Source: Anaerococcus nagyae
Lineage (GTDB): Bacteria; Bacillota; Clostridia; Tissierellales; Peptoniphilaceae
Reading direction: 5' to 3'
Assembly: GCF_017874535.1 (NCBI RefSeq)
Contig: NZ_JAGGLS010000008.1
Span: 1-64,000, forward strand
DNA length: 64,000 bases
Made by a program: the position numbers and the translations under genes. This document shows, piece after piece, positions 8,537-15,495 of the stretch. Below the pieces are notes generated by a model, which had not been told where the DNA came from, did not search any database, and worked only from the letters and a program-made list of their open reading frames with translations. The first letter of the stretch is position 1; every line of letters begins with the position of its first letter.

Positions 8537-10274
8537 TTGAAACCCTCCATTCATTCGTACTGTTAAACATCTCTTGCAGTCTCTTATACCTTGTATCTCT
8601 TGACATTAAGTCTCTGTCAGGGCCTCTTTCTATGATTTTTCCACTATCCATCACAAGGATTTCGTCTACATCTTTAATTGTAGAGAGCCTATGAGCAATC
8701 ATGATAACTGTTTTATCTTTCATCAGGTTCTTGAAAGCTTTCTGCAGCTCGTACTCATTGTCAGGGTCAATAGCAGCTGACGCTTCGTCCATAATAATAA
8801 TCTTGGAATCTTTCAAAATTGCTCTTGCAATAGCTATTCTCTGTTTTTCTCCCCCGGACAAATAAACTCCTTTTGAACCTATGACTGTATTTTCTCTTTC
8901 CGGAAATTTGTCTAATATTAAATCGCATCCTGCCAATTTTAAAGCTCTCATAACATCATCTCTTGTTGCATCTTTATTAGCTAAAGCAACATTGTCATAA
9001 ATGCTTTTCTTGAATAATTTCGAATCTTGAAAAACAAATGAAATAGCTTTAATCAAGGCTTCGTCAGAATATTCACTTATTGGAATCTCGCCTATCTTTA
9101 TCCTTCCTTCATTTACATTGTAGAAACCTGATATAAGTTTTGCTACAGTCGATTTGCCTGATCCCGATGAACCGACTAGCGCATAGGACTTTCCTTCTTC
9201 TAATTTAAAGGATAAATTTTCAATGACAGCTTTATCGTTATAAGCAAAGCTTACTTTGTCAAATTCTATATTGTAGTTTTTAAAATTATTGACATTGCCA
9301 TGGGCTAATTTGTCTTTTTGCATATCTTCGTAAAGAGCCTCTAAGGTATCTACTGCATAGTTGCCTTGAGAAATGTACATGGAGTACCACATCATTCTCA
9401 TGAATGAAACAAAGAGAACTCCTGATAAAAATAAAATCATGATAAGGTCAAGTAAAATCACCTTGGCGCTGCCTAAGCTAGTCATAAAATAAACTATTGG
9501 AATAATTAAAATTGCAATCAAACCAAAAAATAACCATTGATACAAAACATAAGGCTTTTTACAAGATAGTGAATAATTATAAGCATACTTTGAATAATCT
9601 TTAATCGCCTTGTAAAAGCTTTTAAATGACTCGACATTTGCTCTAAATATTTTTACAACTTGCATTCCTCTTACGTATTCAACAGTTTCAGCGCTTAGTT
9701 TAGATAGGGCTTCTTGGTATATCTTCATAAATTCTTGCTCGCCCATCATTGCCCCTAAAATTAGGCCGCCGATTATAGTGAGAGCAAGCAAGGTGATGCC
9801 AACTCTTATACTTACTATAAAGCCTAATACAAGTACAAGTATAGGTGTGATTATTGCCTGAGAGCTATCGGGAATCATGTGAGCTACAACCTGATGTGTT
9901 TGCGCGGCATTGTCATCTATGATTTTTCTAATTTGACCAGAAGGGTTCAAGTCAAAAAACCTAAAACTTGCTTTCTCTAAGCCATCAATCCCCCTTTTTC
10001 TTAAATTTGTTTCCAGCCTAAATCCCAAGATGTGTGAAAACATTCCTGAAACAAAATAAAATATTGCTCCACTCGTTAGTGTAATAACAGATTTTAATGC
10101 CAAGCTCTCTGCTCCTGATAAATTTGAATTAATTATTAAATTATCTAAAAATTTGTAGATTAAATAATATCCATATACTGTAAGTGCAGCAGATATAGCA
10201 GAAAAAACTATAGCTAAAAAGCCAAAATATTTTTTATCTTTCACATAAGCAAATAGTTTTTTATAAATCTTCAT
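8520..10274 (-). CDS. ABC half-transporter, YbtP/IrtA-like
   Basis: A 584-residue half-transporter. The membrane domain spans roughly residues 1-305. The ATPase has Walker A GSSGSGKST at 368-376, signature LSGGEKQR near 473 and Walker B IIIMDEAS near 493. It is the first gene of the operon, with AAGGAG upstream of ATG 10274. The partner half-transporter follows with overlap, so a heterodimer is expected. The putative Fur box 50 bp upstream and the AraC gene read divergently favour metallophore import over drug export; this is inference from context. Confidence 0.85.
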   Translation of the reverse strand: MKIYKKLFAYVKDKKYFGFLAIVFSAISAALTVYGYYLIYKFLDNLIINSNLSGAESLALKSVITLTSGAIFYFVSGMFSHILGFRLETNLRKRGIDGLEKASFRFFDLNPSGQIRKIIDDNAAQTHQVVAHMIPDSSQAIITPILVLVLGFIVSIRVGITLLALTIIGGLILGAMMGEQEFMKIYQEALSKLSAETVEYVRGMQVVKIFRANVESFKSFYKAIKDYSKYAYNYSLSCKKPYVLYQWLFFGLIAILIIPIVYFMTSLGSAKVILLDLIMILFLSGVLFVSFMRMMWYSMYISQGNYAVDTLEALYEDMQKDKLAHGNVNNFKNYNIEFDKVSFAYNDKAVIENLSFKLEEGKSYALVGSSGSGKSTVAKLISGFYNVNEGRIKIGEIPISEYSDEALIKAISFVFQDSKLFKKSIYDNVALANKDATRDDVMRALKLAGCDLILDKFPERENTVIGSKGVYLSGGEKQRIAIARAILKDSKIIIMDEASAAIDPDNEYELQKAFKNLMKDKTVIMIAHRLSTIKDVDEILVMDSGKIIERGPDRDLMSRDTRYKRLQEMFNSTNEWRVSNEGVL

Positions 10275-10324
10275 AATAACATCTCCTTTCCTTGATATTC
10301 CTTTTAGATATAAATTCGCTTAGT

Positions 10325-10339
10325 AGATAATAACTATCA
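10325..10339. promoter_or_regulatory. candidate Fur box
   Basis: AGATAATAACTATCA fits the 7-1-7 Fur consensus TGATAAT-N-ATTATCA with two mismatches. It lies between the divergent araC-type gene and the ABC/ECF operon and directly abuts the -35 of the araC promoter, where a bound repressor would block polymerase. Confidence 0.6.
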
Positions 10340-10368
10340 TTGCATTTCTATTATACATCGGTTATAAT
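10340..10368 (+). promoter_or_regulatory. promoter of the araC-type gene
   Basis: TTGCAT (10340-10345) and TATAAT (10363-10368) are separated by exactly 17 bp, 66 bp upstream of the ATG at 10435. The -35 touches the candidate Fur box. Confidence 0.65.
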
Positions 10369-10434
10369 TACTAATACAATAGTTTTAAATTAATAAGGCT
10401 AATTGGAATATTGTCTAAAAGGGATAGGTGCATT

Positions 10435-11427
10435 ATGACATATTATGATCTTGTAAAAGAATATATGAAAGTAGATGAATGTAAAAACAATAAGAAGTAC
10501 TCAAGTGCAGGTCATACATTTTGTTGGAGTAAAAATAATCTAAAAGAAGCAGAGGGACTTTACTGGTTTTATGAGGGAGATGGATTTATTATTGATATCC
10601 ATGATTTTTACATAAAAGAAGAATTAATTAAAGAAAGTACTTATAATATCTCAGACTATATTTCAATATATTCAAGTTATGTTGTCAGTGCAAACGGAGA
10701 AAAATTTAATCCATATCAAACACTTACTGCAAACTCATTATATACTCTTGATTTTGACAATATACGAGATGATTTTCTATTTTTATTACATGAGAATTCA
10801 TATTATCTTTGTGTTTCTATTGGATTTAAAAGAGAACTTTTAGAAAAACACCTATCATCTATTAACATTAATCTAAATTCATTTTATTCTTCTTTAATTG
10901 AAACGAATCAAATTATTCTTACTAAATCCTTAGAAAAAGTAGCAATGGAAATTTTAAATTGCAAGATGGACGCTCCTGCTGCTGATTTTTTCTTCAAAGC
11001 TAAGGCAAATGAGTGGATAAGTATAGTGATAGACACATACTTAAATAGAAAAAAATATAGAATTGAATCTGATGATAATAAAGCACTTGAAGATGTAGCC
11101 AGATTTTTAGATGATCATTTCGCCATGAATGTAAATCAGGAAACTCTTGAAAAAATATCTAAGATGAGCGGAACAAAATTAAAAAATCTGTTCAAAGAAA
11201 AATATGGTCAAAGCATCACTGAATACACCCAAAGAAAAAGAATGAATGTAGCTGAAACTCTTCTCTTAAATACCAAACTTCCTATAAAAGAAATTGCCGA
11301 ATCTGTAGGATACACATCCCATAGCAAATTTTCCATTTATTACAAAAGATACAAGGGAAAACTTCCTAGCGAGGTTCGTAATTTAGCTTGCAAGGATCAT
11401 AATTTAAAATGCGATTATTGTGATTAA
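10435..11427 (+). CDS. AraC-family transcriptional regulator
   Basis: A 330-residue regulator. The N-terminal ~225 residues form an effector-sensing part with no family I can name. The C-terminal ~100 residues are a double helix-turn-helix AraC domain: LEKISKMSGTKLKNLFKEKYG, then TKLPIKEIAESVGYTSHSKFSIYYKRYKGKLPSEVR. It faces away from the ABC/ECF operon, as YbtA-type activators do next to siderophore import genes, and probably activates it on sensing the chelate. ATG 10435 follows AGGTG; an earlier TTG at 10411 lacks a site. Confidence 0.85.
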   Translation: MTYYDLVKEYMKVDECKNNKKYSSAGHTFCWSKNNLKEAEGLYWFYEGDGFIIDIHDFYIKEELIKESTYNISDYISIYSSYVVSANGEKFNPYQTLTANSLYTLDFDNIRDDFLFLLHENSYYLCVSIGFKRELLEKHLSSININLNSFYSSLIETNQIILTKSLEKVAMEILNCKMDAPAADFFFKAKANEWISIVIDTYLNRKKYRIESDDNKALEDVARFLDDHFAMNVNQETLEKISKMSGTKLKNLFKEKYGQSITEYTQRKRMNVAETLLLNTKLPIKEIAESVGYTSHSKFSIYYKRYKGKLPSEVRNLACKDHNLKCDYCD

Positions 11428-11447
11428 AGTATTTTTTACAAGCCATG

Positions 11448-11505
11448 TTTTTATATGAGTTTAAGTGGATATGCATTTTTTATATGAGTTTAAGTGGATA
11501 TGCAT
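11448..11505. repeat. 29-bp tandem duplication
   Basis: Two consecutive 29-bp units (11448-11476 and 11477-11505) are identical, each running TTTTTATATGAG...ATATGCAT. They lie just past the araC-type stop codon. Perfect identity suggests a recent slippage or junction duplication. Confidence 0.85.
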
Positions 11506-11540
11506 ATATGACCTGAATAAATTATATTTAAAAAATGAGC

Positions 11541-11568
11541 AAAAAATAAAGGCAGTCCGAAGACTGCC
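11541..11568 (-). terminator. terminator of the OB-fold gene
   Basis: GGCAGTC-TTCG-GACTGCC on the minus strand (11551-11568) is followed by TTTATTTTTT. It is a strong UUCG-capped rho-independent terminator 6 bp past the stop codon. A drifted copy lies at 3728-3756. Confidence 0.9.
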
Positions 11569-11573
11569 GATAT

Positions 11574-12230
11574 TTATCTCTCTGCACCTTTGTTATGGTC
11601 TTTCTTAGTTGACTTAGCTTTGTCGTCTGTCTTAAAGCTTTTTATTTGTCCTAATATGGACTTTTTATCTTTATCTTGACTCTTTACTTGTTCTTTTGCC
11701 TTTAAGAGCTTAGAAGACAAAATACGAACATTTTTATGTTCTTTCCCGTTGTTGTCAATGCTTGTTTTTACTTGTCCGAAGATTTTAACAAAATCTCCTT
11801 GTTTTAGTTTCTCTAAATCTTTTGTCTTATCTCCATAGGCTGAACAATTGGTATAAACTTTATTTCCATCGTCATCTTTTGAAACAATTGAAAAGTTACT
11901 TACCTTGAACTTTTCTCCATTAGCATTTTCTCGTTCAAGATTTTCTACTTTGCCAGCTATATTACCCACGAGATTTATGAGGTCGTCTTTTTCTTCAAGT
12001 TCATTGGTATTTTCAACAATCTTACCTTGTTCTTTCATATCATCAATCATATAGTCAAAGTCATCACTTAGTAGACCTGTTGTATCATTGTTCATATATA
12101 AAACATAGACTTCTTCAAGTGCCTTTTCATCATTAACACCTTTTTCTATGCTCACAAGTGCTTTTATAAAATCCTTGTAGTTATCATTCATCATTTCTTC
12201 TAAGTTTTCTCTAATATCTTTGTATTCCAT
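11574..12230 (-). CDS. OB-fold/ssDNA-binding-like protein of a mobile element
   Basis: A 218-residue acidic-then-basic protein. An N-terminal helical part (~1-85) is followed by an OB-like stretch (~100-170: FKVSNFSIVSKDDDGNKVY, LKQGDFVKIFGQVKT) resembling single-strand-binding-protein domains. It ends in a lysine-rich, flexible tail. Such proteins are common cargo of integrative conjugative elements and may protect the transferred strand. ATG 12230 has AAGGAGG 5 nt upstream; an earlier ATG six codons back is less likely. It overlaps the small upstream gene by 20 bp. A 3' relic of a second copy lies at 3728-3790. Confidence 0.6.
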   Translation of the reverse strand: MEYKDIRENLEEMMNDNYKDFIKALVSIEKGVNDEKALEEVYVLYMNNDTTGLLSDDFDYMIDDMKEQGKIVENTNELEEKDDLINLVGNIAGKVENLERENANGEKFKVSNFSIVSKDDDGNKVYTNCSAYGDKTKDLEKLKQGDFVKIFGQVKTSIDNNGKEHKNVRILSSKLLKAKEQVKSQDKDKKSILGQIKSFKTDDKAKSTKKDHNKGAER

Positions 12231-12348
12231 AATTTCCTCCTTTTTCATAAAGCCGTCTATCTCTCTTTTTTCGTGCTTCCTCTTTCTGCTGACTGATGAG
12301 CTTCTTTCTTTTATTTTGTAACTGCTTGATTTCTTCTATGTTTTTCAT
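12211..12348 (-). CDS. small basic protein, unknown
   Basis: A 45-codon frame encoding MKNIEEIKQLQNKRKKLI and continuing as a lysine/arginine-rich coiled coil. AAAGGA lies 8 nt upstream of ATG 12348. It overlaps the OB-fold gene start by 20 bp, the tight packing usual in conjugative-element operons, where short coiled-coil proteins (DUF3847-like) occur. I do not recognise the family with certainty. Confidence 0.5.
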   Translation of the reverse strand: MKNIEEIKQLQNKRKKLISQQKEEARKKRDRRLYEKGGNYGIQRY

Positions 12349-12388
12349 TTTCTTTGTCCTTTCTTCTTGATTTTAAGCAATAAAAAAA

Positions 12389-12411
12389 CAGTAAACCGAT
12401 TTGATTTACTG
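12389..12411 (-). terminator. terminator after the flavodoxin gene
   Basis: On the minus strand CAGTAAA (12411-12405) pairs with TTTACTG (12395-12389) and is followed by seven T residues. It lies between the flavodoxin stop and the small basic gene, separating the two units. Confidence 0.8.
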
Positions 12412-12470
12412 CTTCGTGAATTGCTATCTTGTATCTTTTATTTGGTTATTTGAGTTTAATAAACTGGGAT

Positions 12471-12932
12471 TCATAAATTACTATCTAACCATGTTTTTAG
12501 TTCATCAAAACTGTAATCTCCTTTTAACGCTATTCCATCTTTAATAATTGAATTCTTACATTCCTTTTTGTAATCTTCAATCATTCTCCCAAAACCACCT
12601 CCGCCATGCGTGCAAAACGGAATAATTGTCTTTCCACTTAAATCAACCGTTCTTAAAAACGATAGCACGGGTGGGGCAAAAGTTTTAAACCAATTAGGAG
12701 AACCAATGAAAACCACCTCTGCATTTTCAATAGTTTCCGCCCCTTGAATAAGAGGTGGGTAATATCCTTTTTCAATTTCTTCTCTCGCTTCTTTTACAGC
12801 TGTATTATATGAGAATGAATAAGGCTTTTGTGGCTTCAGCTCTCTCAAATCTCCATCAATAATCAACGCAATATCTTCTGCTAATCTTCTTGTTGTTCCT
12901 GAATATGAATAATATACAACTAAAGGACTCAT
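12471..12932 (-). CDS. flavodoxin family protein
   Basis: A 153-residue FMN-binding electron carrier. The phosphate-binding loop YSYSGTTRRLAEDI lies at residues ~8-21, GSPNWFKTFAPPVLSFL forms the isoalloxazine-binding loop, and FCTHGGGGFGRM closes the site. Length is typical of short-chain flavodoxins. GAATTAAGGAGG precedes ATG 12932. It is encoded alone in the island, with its upstream region forming one copy of a ~120-bp repeat also found at 15307-15430. Its partner is unknown. Confidence 0.88.
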   Translation of the reverse strand: MSPLVVYYSYSGTTRRLAEDIALIIDGDLRELKPQKPYSFSYNTAVKEAREEIEKGYYPPLIQGAETIENAEVVFIGSPNWFKTFAPPVLSFLRTVDLSGKTIIPFCTHGGGGFGRMIEDYKKECKNSIIKDGIALKGDYSFDELKTWLDSNL

Positions 12933-12982
12933 TATAATTACCTCCTTAATTCAACCTAATTATTATATCATTTTTATTATAT

Positions 12983-13106
12983 AATGAGTATCCTAAACTT
13001 ATCCATCCTGTTCACTCCCCCTAAAATATACATAGTGTCTACACACCCTGTAATAATCTACACTTGAAATGTTCCCACAAGGTATTTTTCAAATAGAAAA
13101 ATGATG
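12983..13106. repeat. imperfect ~120-bp direct repeat, copy 1
   Basis: This stretch and 15307-15430 share most positions, including TAATGAG, ATAGTGTCT, AATCTACACT, GTTCCCA and AAATAGAAAA. I estimate roughly 75-80% identity. The copies bracket the AbrB-hydrolase pair and recombinase debris. Copy 1 ends in a GCCCGTTCAATGGGC hairpin (13127-13141). Confidence 0.65.
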
Positions 13107-13147
13107 CTTTCGGGTAAATGTCAATGCCCGTTCAATGGGCATAGCCG

Positions 13148-14275
13148 CTACTTCTGCTGCTTCATTTCAATCACTGCATCAACGAACTGTTCCGGTAAGT
13201 CAGCATGAATATCGTGACTTGATTCATAACCAGATTTAAGCGTACTGTTTTTGATTAAAGTATGAACTTCTTCTGCATCTTTTTCGTCCATGGCAGATAG
13301 CAGTATTCCATTATTATCATAATAGCTCGGCGCGGTTTCATTTGAAGGCGCAACATGAAGAATGATTGTCGGACATTCTATTTCGCTCAACATCTTTTTC
13401 TGGTCAACTCCATAAAACCAGGAAAAATCGTAAAAAGCCTCTCCGAATCGAAGATCATAGTTCCCTGTTCCGTCCTGCATGTTACGTGTTAAGAATATAA
13501 TTCCATTCAGCCCGATTTCAGGAGGATAATACCAAACAATTGGCATTTTTCCACTATTTTCCCTGATTCTCTTGGAAAAAGGATTTTTGACTATAAAGTC
13601 CCAATTATCTTTTCCATCTTTATTGAAAAGTGATTTCATGTAAGTATGATTAAGATAATATCTCGTATAATTTTTCTCCACTTTTTGCGCAAGAAAATCA
13701 TGGATTGTCTTAAACTCAAGATAAGAAAAAGTATTTTCTGCTCTAGCAGGCTCTGTAGAGAAGAAAGGTCCATCTTCAAGGAGAAGCCCTTTTACCTGTT
13801 CCTTTTCCTTTGCAGCTATTGCCGCTGATATTAAAGCTCCGGAAGAATGCCCCGAAAGAAATGTTTTATCACGGATTACATCTCTCATAAAATCAATCAA
13901 ATCATCACGAATGGGAATAAGCTGATATTTGTCTGGATTTTTAGATGATTTCCCATGTCCGTAACAGTCTACTGCAAAGATGTGAAAATGATTTGAGAGT
14001 TTCGGTAAAACTTTTGCATAATCTTCTTTCGATACCATCTGACCGTGAATTAGTAAAAGCGGCTCCCCATTATCAGGTCCTTCTAAGTATGATATCTCAC
14101 TGCCATCGTTCGCTTTGTACACTTTTTCTGTAAATCCTAATTGCTTCCCTTTTTTCTTCATAAACAGATCATTTCCATAGTCAAAGTAAATCGTTCGATA
14201 TGCAAAACCCACTAGAATCACAACTATTACAATCAAAATAACCATAATAATTTTTAATCGTTTCATACGTTTCAT
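13148..14275 (-). CDS. membrane-anchored alpha/beta hydrolase
   Basis: A 375-residue serine hydrolase with one N-terminal membrane helix (~8-26) and the catalytic domain presumably outside. Seen motifs: oxyanion loop LIHGQMV (~75), DCYGHGKSS, nucleophile elbow SGHSSGA (Ser ~144), and a late histidine in SSHDIHADLP. The substrate is unknown. It is coupled to the AbrB-type gene by a 4-bp ATGA overlap. Codon use is richer in G and C than in the neighbours, in keeping with recent transfer as island cargo. Confidence 0.82.
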   Translation of the reverse strand: MKRMKRLKIIMVILIVIVVILVGFAYRTIYFDYGNDLFMKKKGKQLGFTEKVYKANDGSEISYLEGPDNGEPLLLIHGQMVSKEDYAKVLPKLSNHFHIFAVDCYGHGKSSKNPDKYQLIPIRDDLIDFMRDVIRDKTFLSGHSSGALISAAIAAKEKEQVKGLLLEDGPFFSTEPARAENTFSYLEFKTIHDFLAQKVEKNYTRYYLNHTYMKSLFNKDGKDNWDFIVKNPFSKRIRENSGKMPIVWYYPPEIGLNGIIFLTRNMQDGTGNYDLRFGEAFYDFSWFYGVDQKKMLSEIECPTIILHVAPSNETAPSYYDNNGILLSAMDEKDAEEVHTLIKNSTLKSGYESSHDIHADLPEQFVDAVIEMKQQK

Positions 14276-14529
14276 AATATCTTTCCTTTAATTGCCTGTA
14301 GCATCTCAGCCATTTTATCACCACTTATCAATGCTATTCCCTGATCTTGATCACCCAGCAGGAGAATTGTGTCACCACTTTCTATATGGAACAAATTTCT
14401 TGCCTCTTTTGGAATTACAATCTGTCCTTTTGAACCAACTTTTGCAGTCCAAGCATAAAGCCCCTGTTCGTTTTTCTCAGTTTTATTCTCATATTCCAAG
14501 TTACTATGATATTGCTTGCTTTTTTTCAT
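14272..14529 (-). CDS. AbrB/MazE-type DNA-binding protein
   Basis: An 85-residue swapped-hairpin regulator. KVGSKGQIVIPKEARNLFHIESGDTILLLGD (residues ~31-61) is a clear SpoVT/AbrB domain. It is the first gene of a two-gene unit with the hydrolase and probably autoregulates it. The 4-bp overlap recalls antitoxin-toxin pairs, but the partner is a full-size hydrolase, not a toxin-sized protein. GGAG lies upstream of ATG 14529. Confidence 0.87.
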   Translation of the reverse strand: MKKSKQYHSNLEYENKTEKNEQGLYAWTAKVGSKGQIVIPKEARNLFHIESGDTILLLGDQDQGIALISGDKMAEMLQAIKGKIL

Positions 14530-14577
14530 ATTTTATCTCCTTGAGGGTTAGTATTCTTTGTTATACATTTCATACTA

Positions 14578-14605
14578 TTCATATCATAAATTATTGCCTT
14601 GTCAA
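14578..14605 (-). promoter_or_regulatory. promoter of the AbrB-hydrolase unit
   Basis: On the minus strand TTGACA (14605-14600) and TATGAA (14583-14578) are separated by 16 bp, about 50 bp upstream of ATG 14529. Confidence 0.6.
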
Positions 14606-14686
14606 GTAAAAATATGTTAATCCCAACTCGACAATGCCGTAGCAATTTCATATGCTTTTTATGTTTAAAGTATTCTTACAAAAAAT

Positions 14687-14711
14687 CACCTCGCCATTTC
14701 CTGACGAGGTG
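14687..14711 (-). terminator. terminator after the recombinase relic
   Basis: On the minus strand CACCTCG (14711-14705) and CGAGGTG (14693-14687) form a 7-bp stem, followed by ATTTTTTG. It lies just downstream of the decayed recombinase, as the original gene's terminator would. Confidence 0.7.
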
Positions 14712-14777
14712 CCCTATTTTAATATATTCTTTTCATCCATCTCCTTTTATCGCAAGGCCTGATTTGAATTCCACAAC

Positions 14778-14846
14778 CTATTTCTCATCGTAAACCGTAA
14801 TCTTTTCACTAAGTCGTCTGACCGGAAGTTCAGTGTATTCAGTAAT
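14778..14846 (-). pseudogene. C-terminal relic of a serine site-specific recombinase
   Basis: Read on the minus strand, this gives ITEYTELPVRRLSEKITVYD followed by two residues and a stop. The wording resembles the end of large serine recombinases with a DUF4368 tail (YTEI...LVEKIVV). Upstream the frame is interrupted by stops. Recombinases of this group commonly insert elements into rumA, and a rumA-like 3' end lies 250 bp away. The match is short and made by memory. Confidence 0.35.
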
Positions 14847-15093
14847 CTACCTGACCCGTTTGTCGAGAAATATACAATTGCAAACAGTTTTATTGTCTGA
14901 ATATCTCCAAAGCCACCTCCGACTACATTTCTGAAGTCTCAATACGTCAAAAAGCAGTTCCATACTTACATTTCCGGAAGACAGAACTGTTTTTAAAAGA
15001 TCTAAAAATGAGATTACGATGATGCACTTTTTCTTGGCAATACCATCAAAACCCGTTTATTTCAAGGCTTTTCTATACAGTTCAGTCCCTCAC

Positions 15094-15130
15094 CTTGACA
15101 TCAATACTATCGTCTCTACATCTGGTAGTT
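15094..15130 (-). other. second rumA-like 3' end (attachment-site duplicate)
   Basis: Sixteen bases at 15094-15109, CTTGACATCAATACTA on the plus strand, are identical to 15503-15518 inside rumA. Read on the minus strand the segment encodes PDVETIVLMSR and a stop, against HVESVVLMSRK for the real rumA end. This is what insertion of an element into the rumA 3' end leaves behind. Confidence 0.7.
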
Positions 15131-15306
15131 AGATTATATCTTATTTGTCTCTTATAACACAAAACAGCAACTTATATCTATTTTGTATTATAATTGTCTT
15201 CTCTAACAACTATTCTGGTCAGGCTATTTTTACATTTTATTGAGGTCATCTATTTTATTAATTTACTATAACCATTCATATAGCTTGAAGTTTCATATAT
15301 TATTAA

Positions 15307-15430
15307 TCTATAATGAGCAGCCTAATAGTATCCACCCTGCTCACTCCACATAAAATATCCATAGTGTCTTCATATCCTGTTATAATCTACACTCTAACTG
15401 TTCCCAAAAGGTGTTTCCCAAATAGAAAAT
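15307..15430. repeat. imperfect ~120-bp direct repeat, copy 2
   Basis: The partner of 12983-13106 in the same orientation. It contains a short palindrome, GAGCAG ... CTGCTC (15315-15342), and continues into a hairpin with arms AATGGCT and AGCCATT near 15427-15467. Function is unknown; it may be the regulatory region of a lost flavodoxin-like gene or an element end. Confidence 0.6.
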
Positions 15431-15495
15431 GGCTTTTAAGATTTTCTTAAAAATCCTAATAGCCATTGATTTCAACAGTCTTATAACCCATCATC

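Larger units (their letters stand above)
14530..15495. other. 966-bp gene-free junction region
   Basis: No intact gene is seen. The stretch holds, in order, the AbrB promoter, a minus-strand terminator, the C-terminal relic of a site-specific recombinase, a second rumA-like 3' end, and copy 2 of the ~120-bp repeat. All are listed separately. The remainder (about 14850-15090) is unassigned but probably degraded recombinase sequence. Confidence 0.6.

Noticed and set aside
11448-11505. CRISPR-like repeat
   Set aside because: The two 29-bp units are directly adjacent with no spacers, and no cas genes are seen in the window.
14272-14529. AbrB-like gene as an antitoxin of a toxin-antitoxin pair
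   Set aside because: The coupled partner is a 375-residue membrane-anchored alpha/beta hydrolase with a complete catalytic set, not a toxin-like protein.
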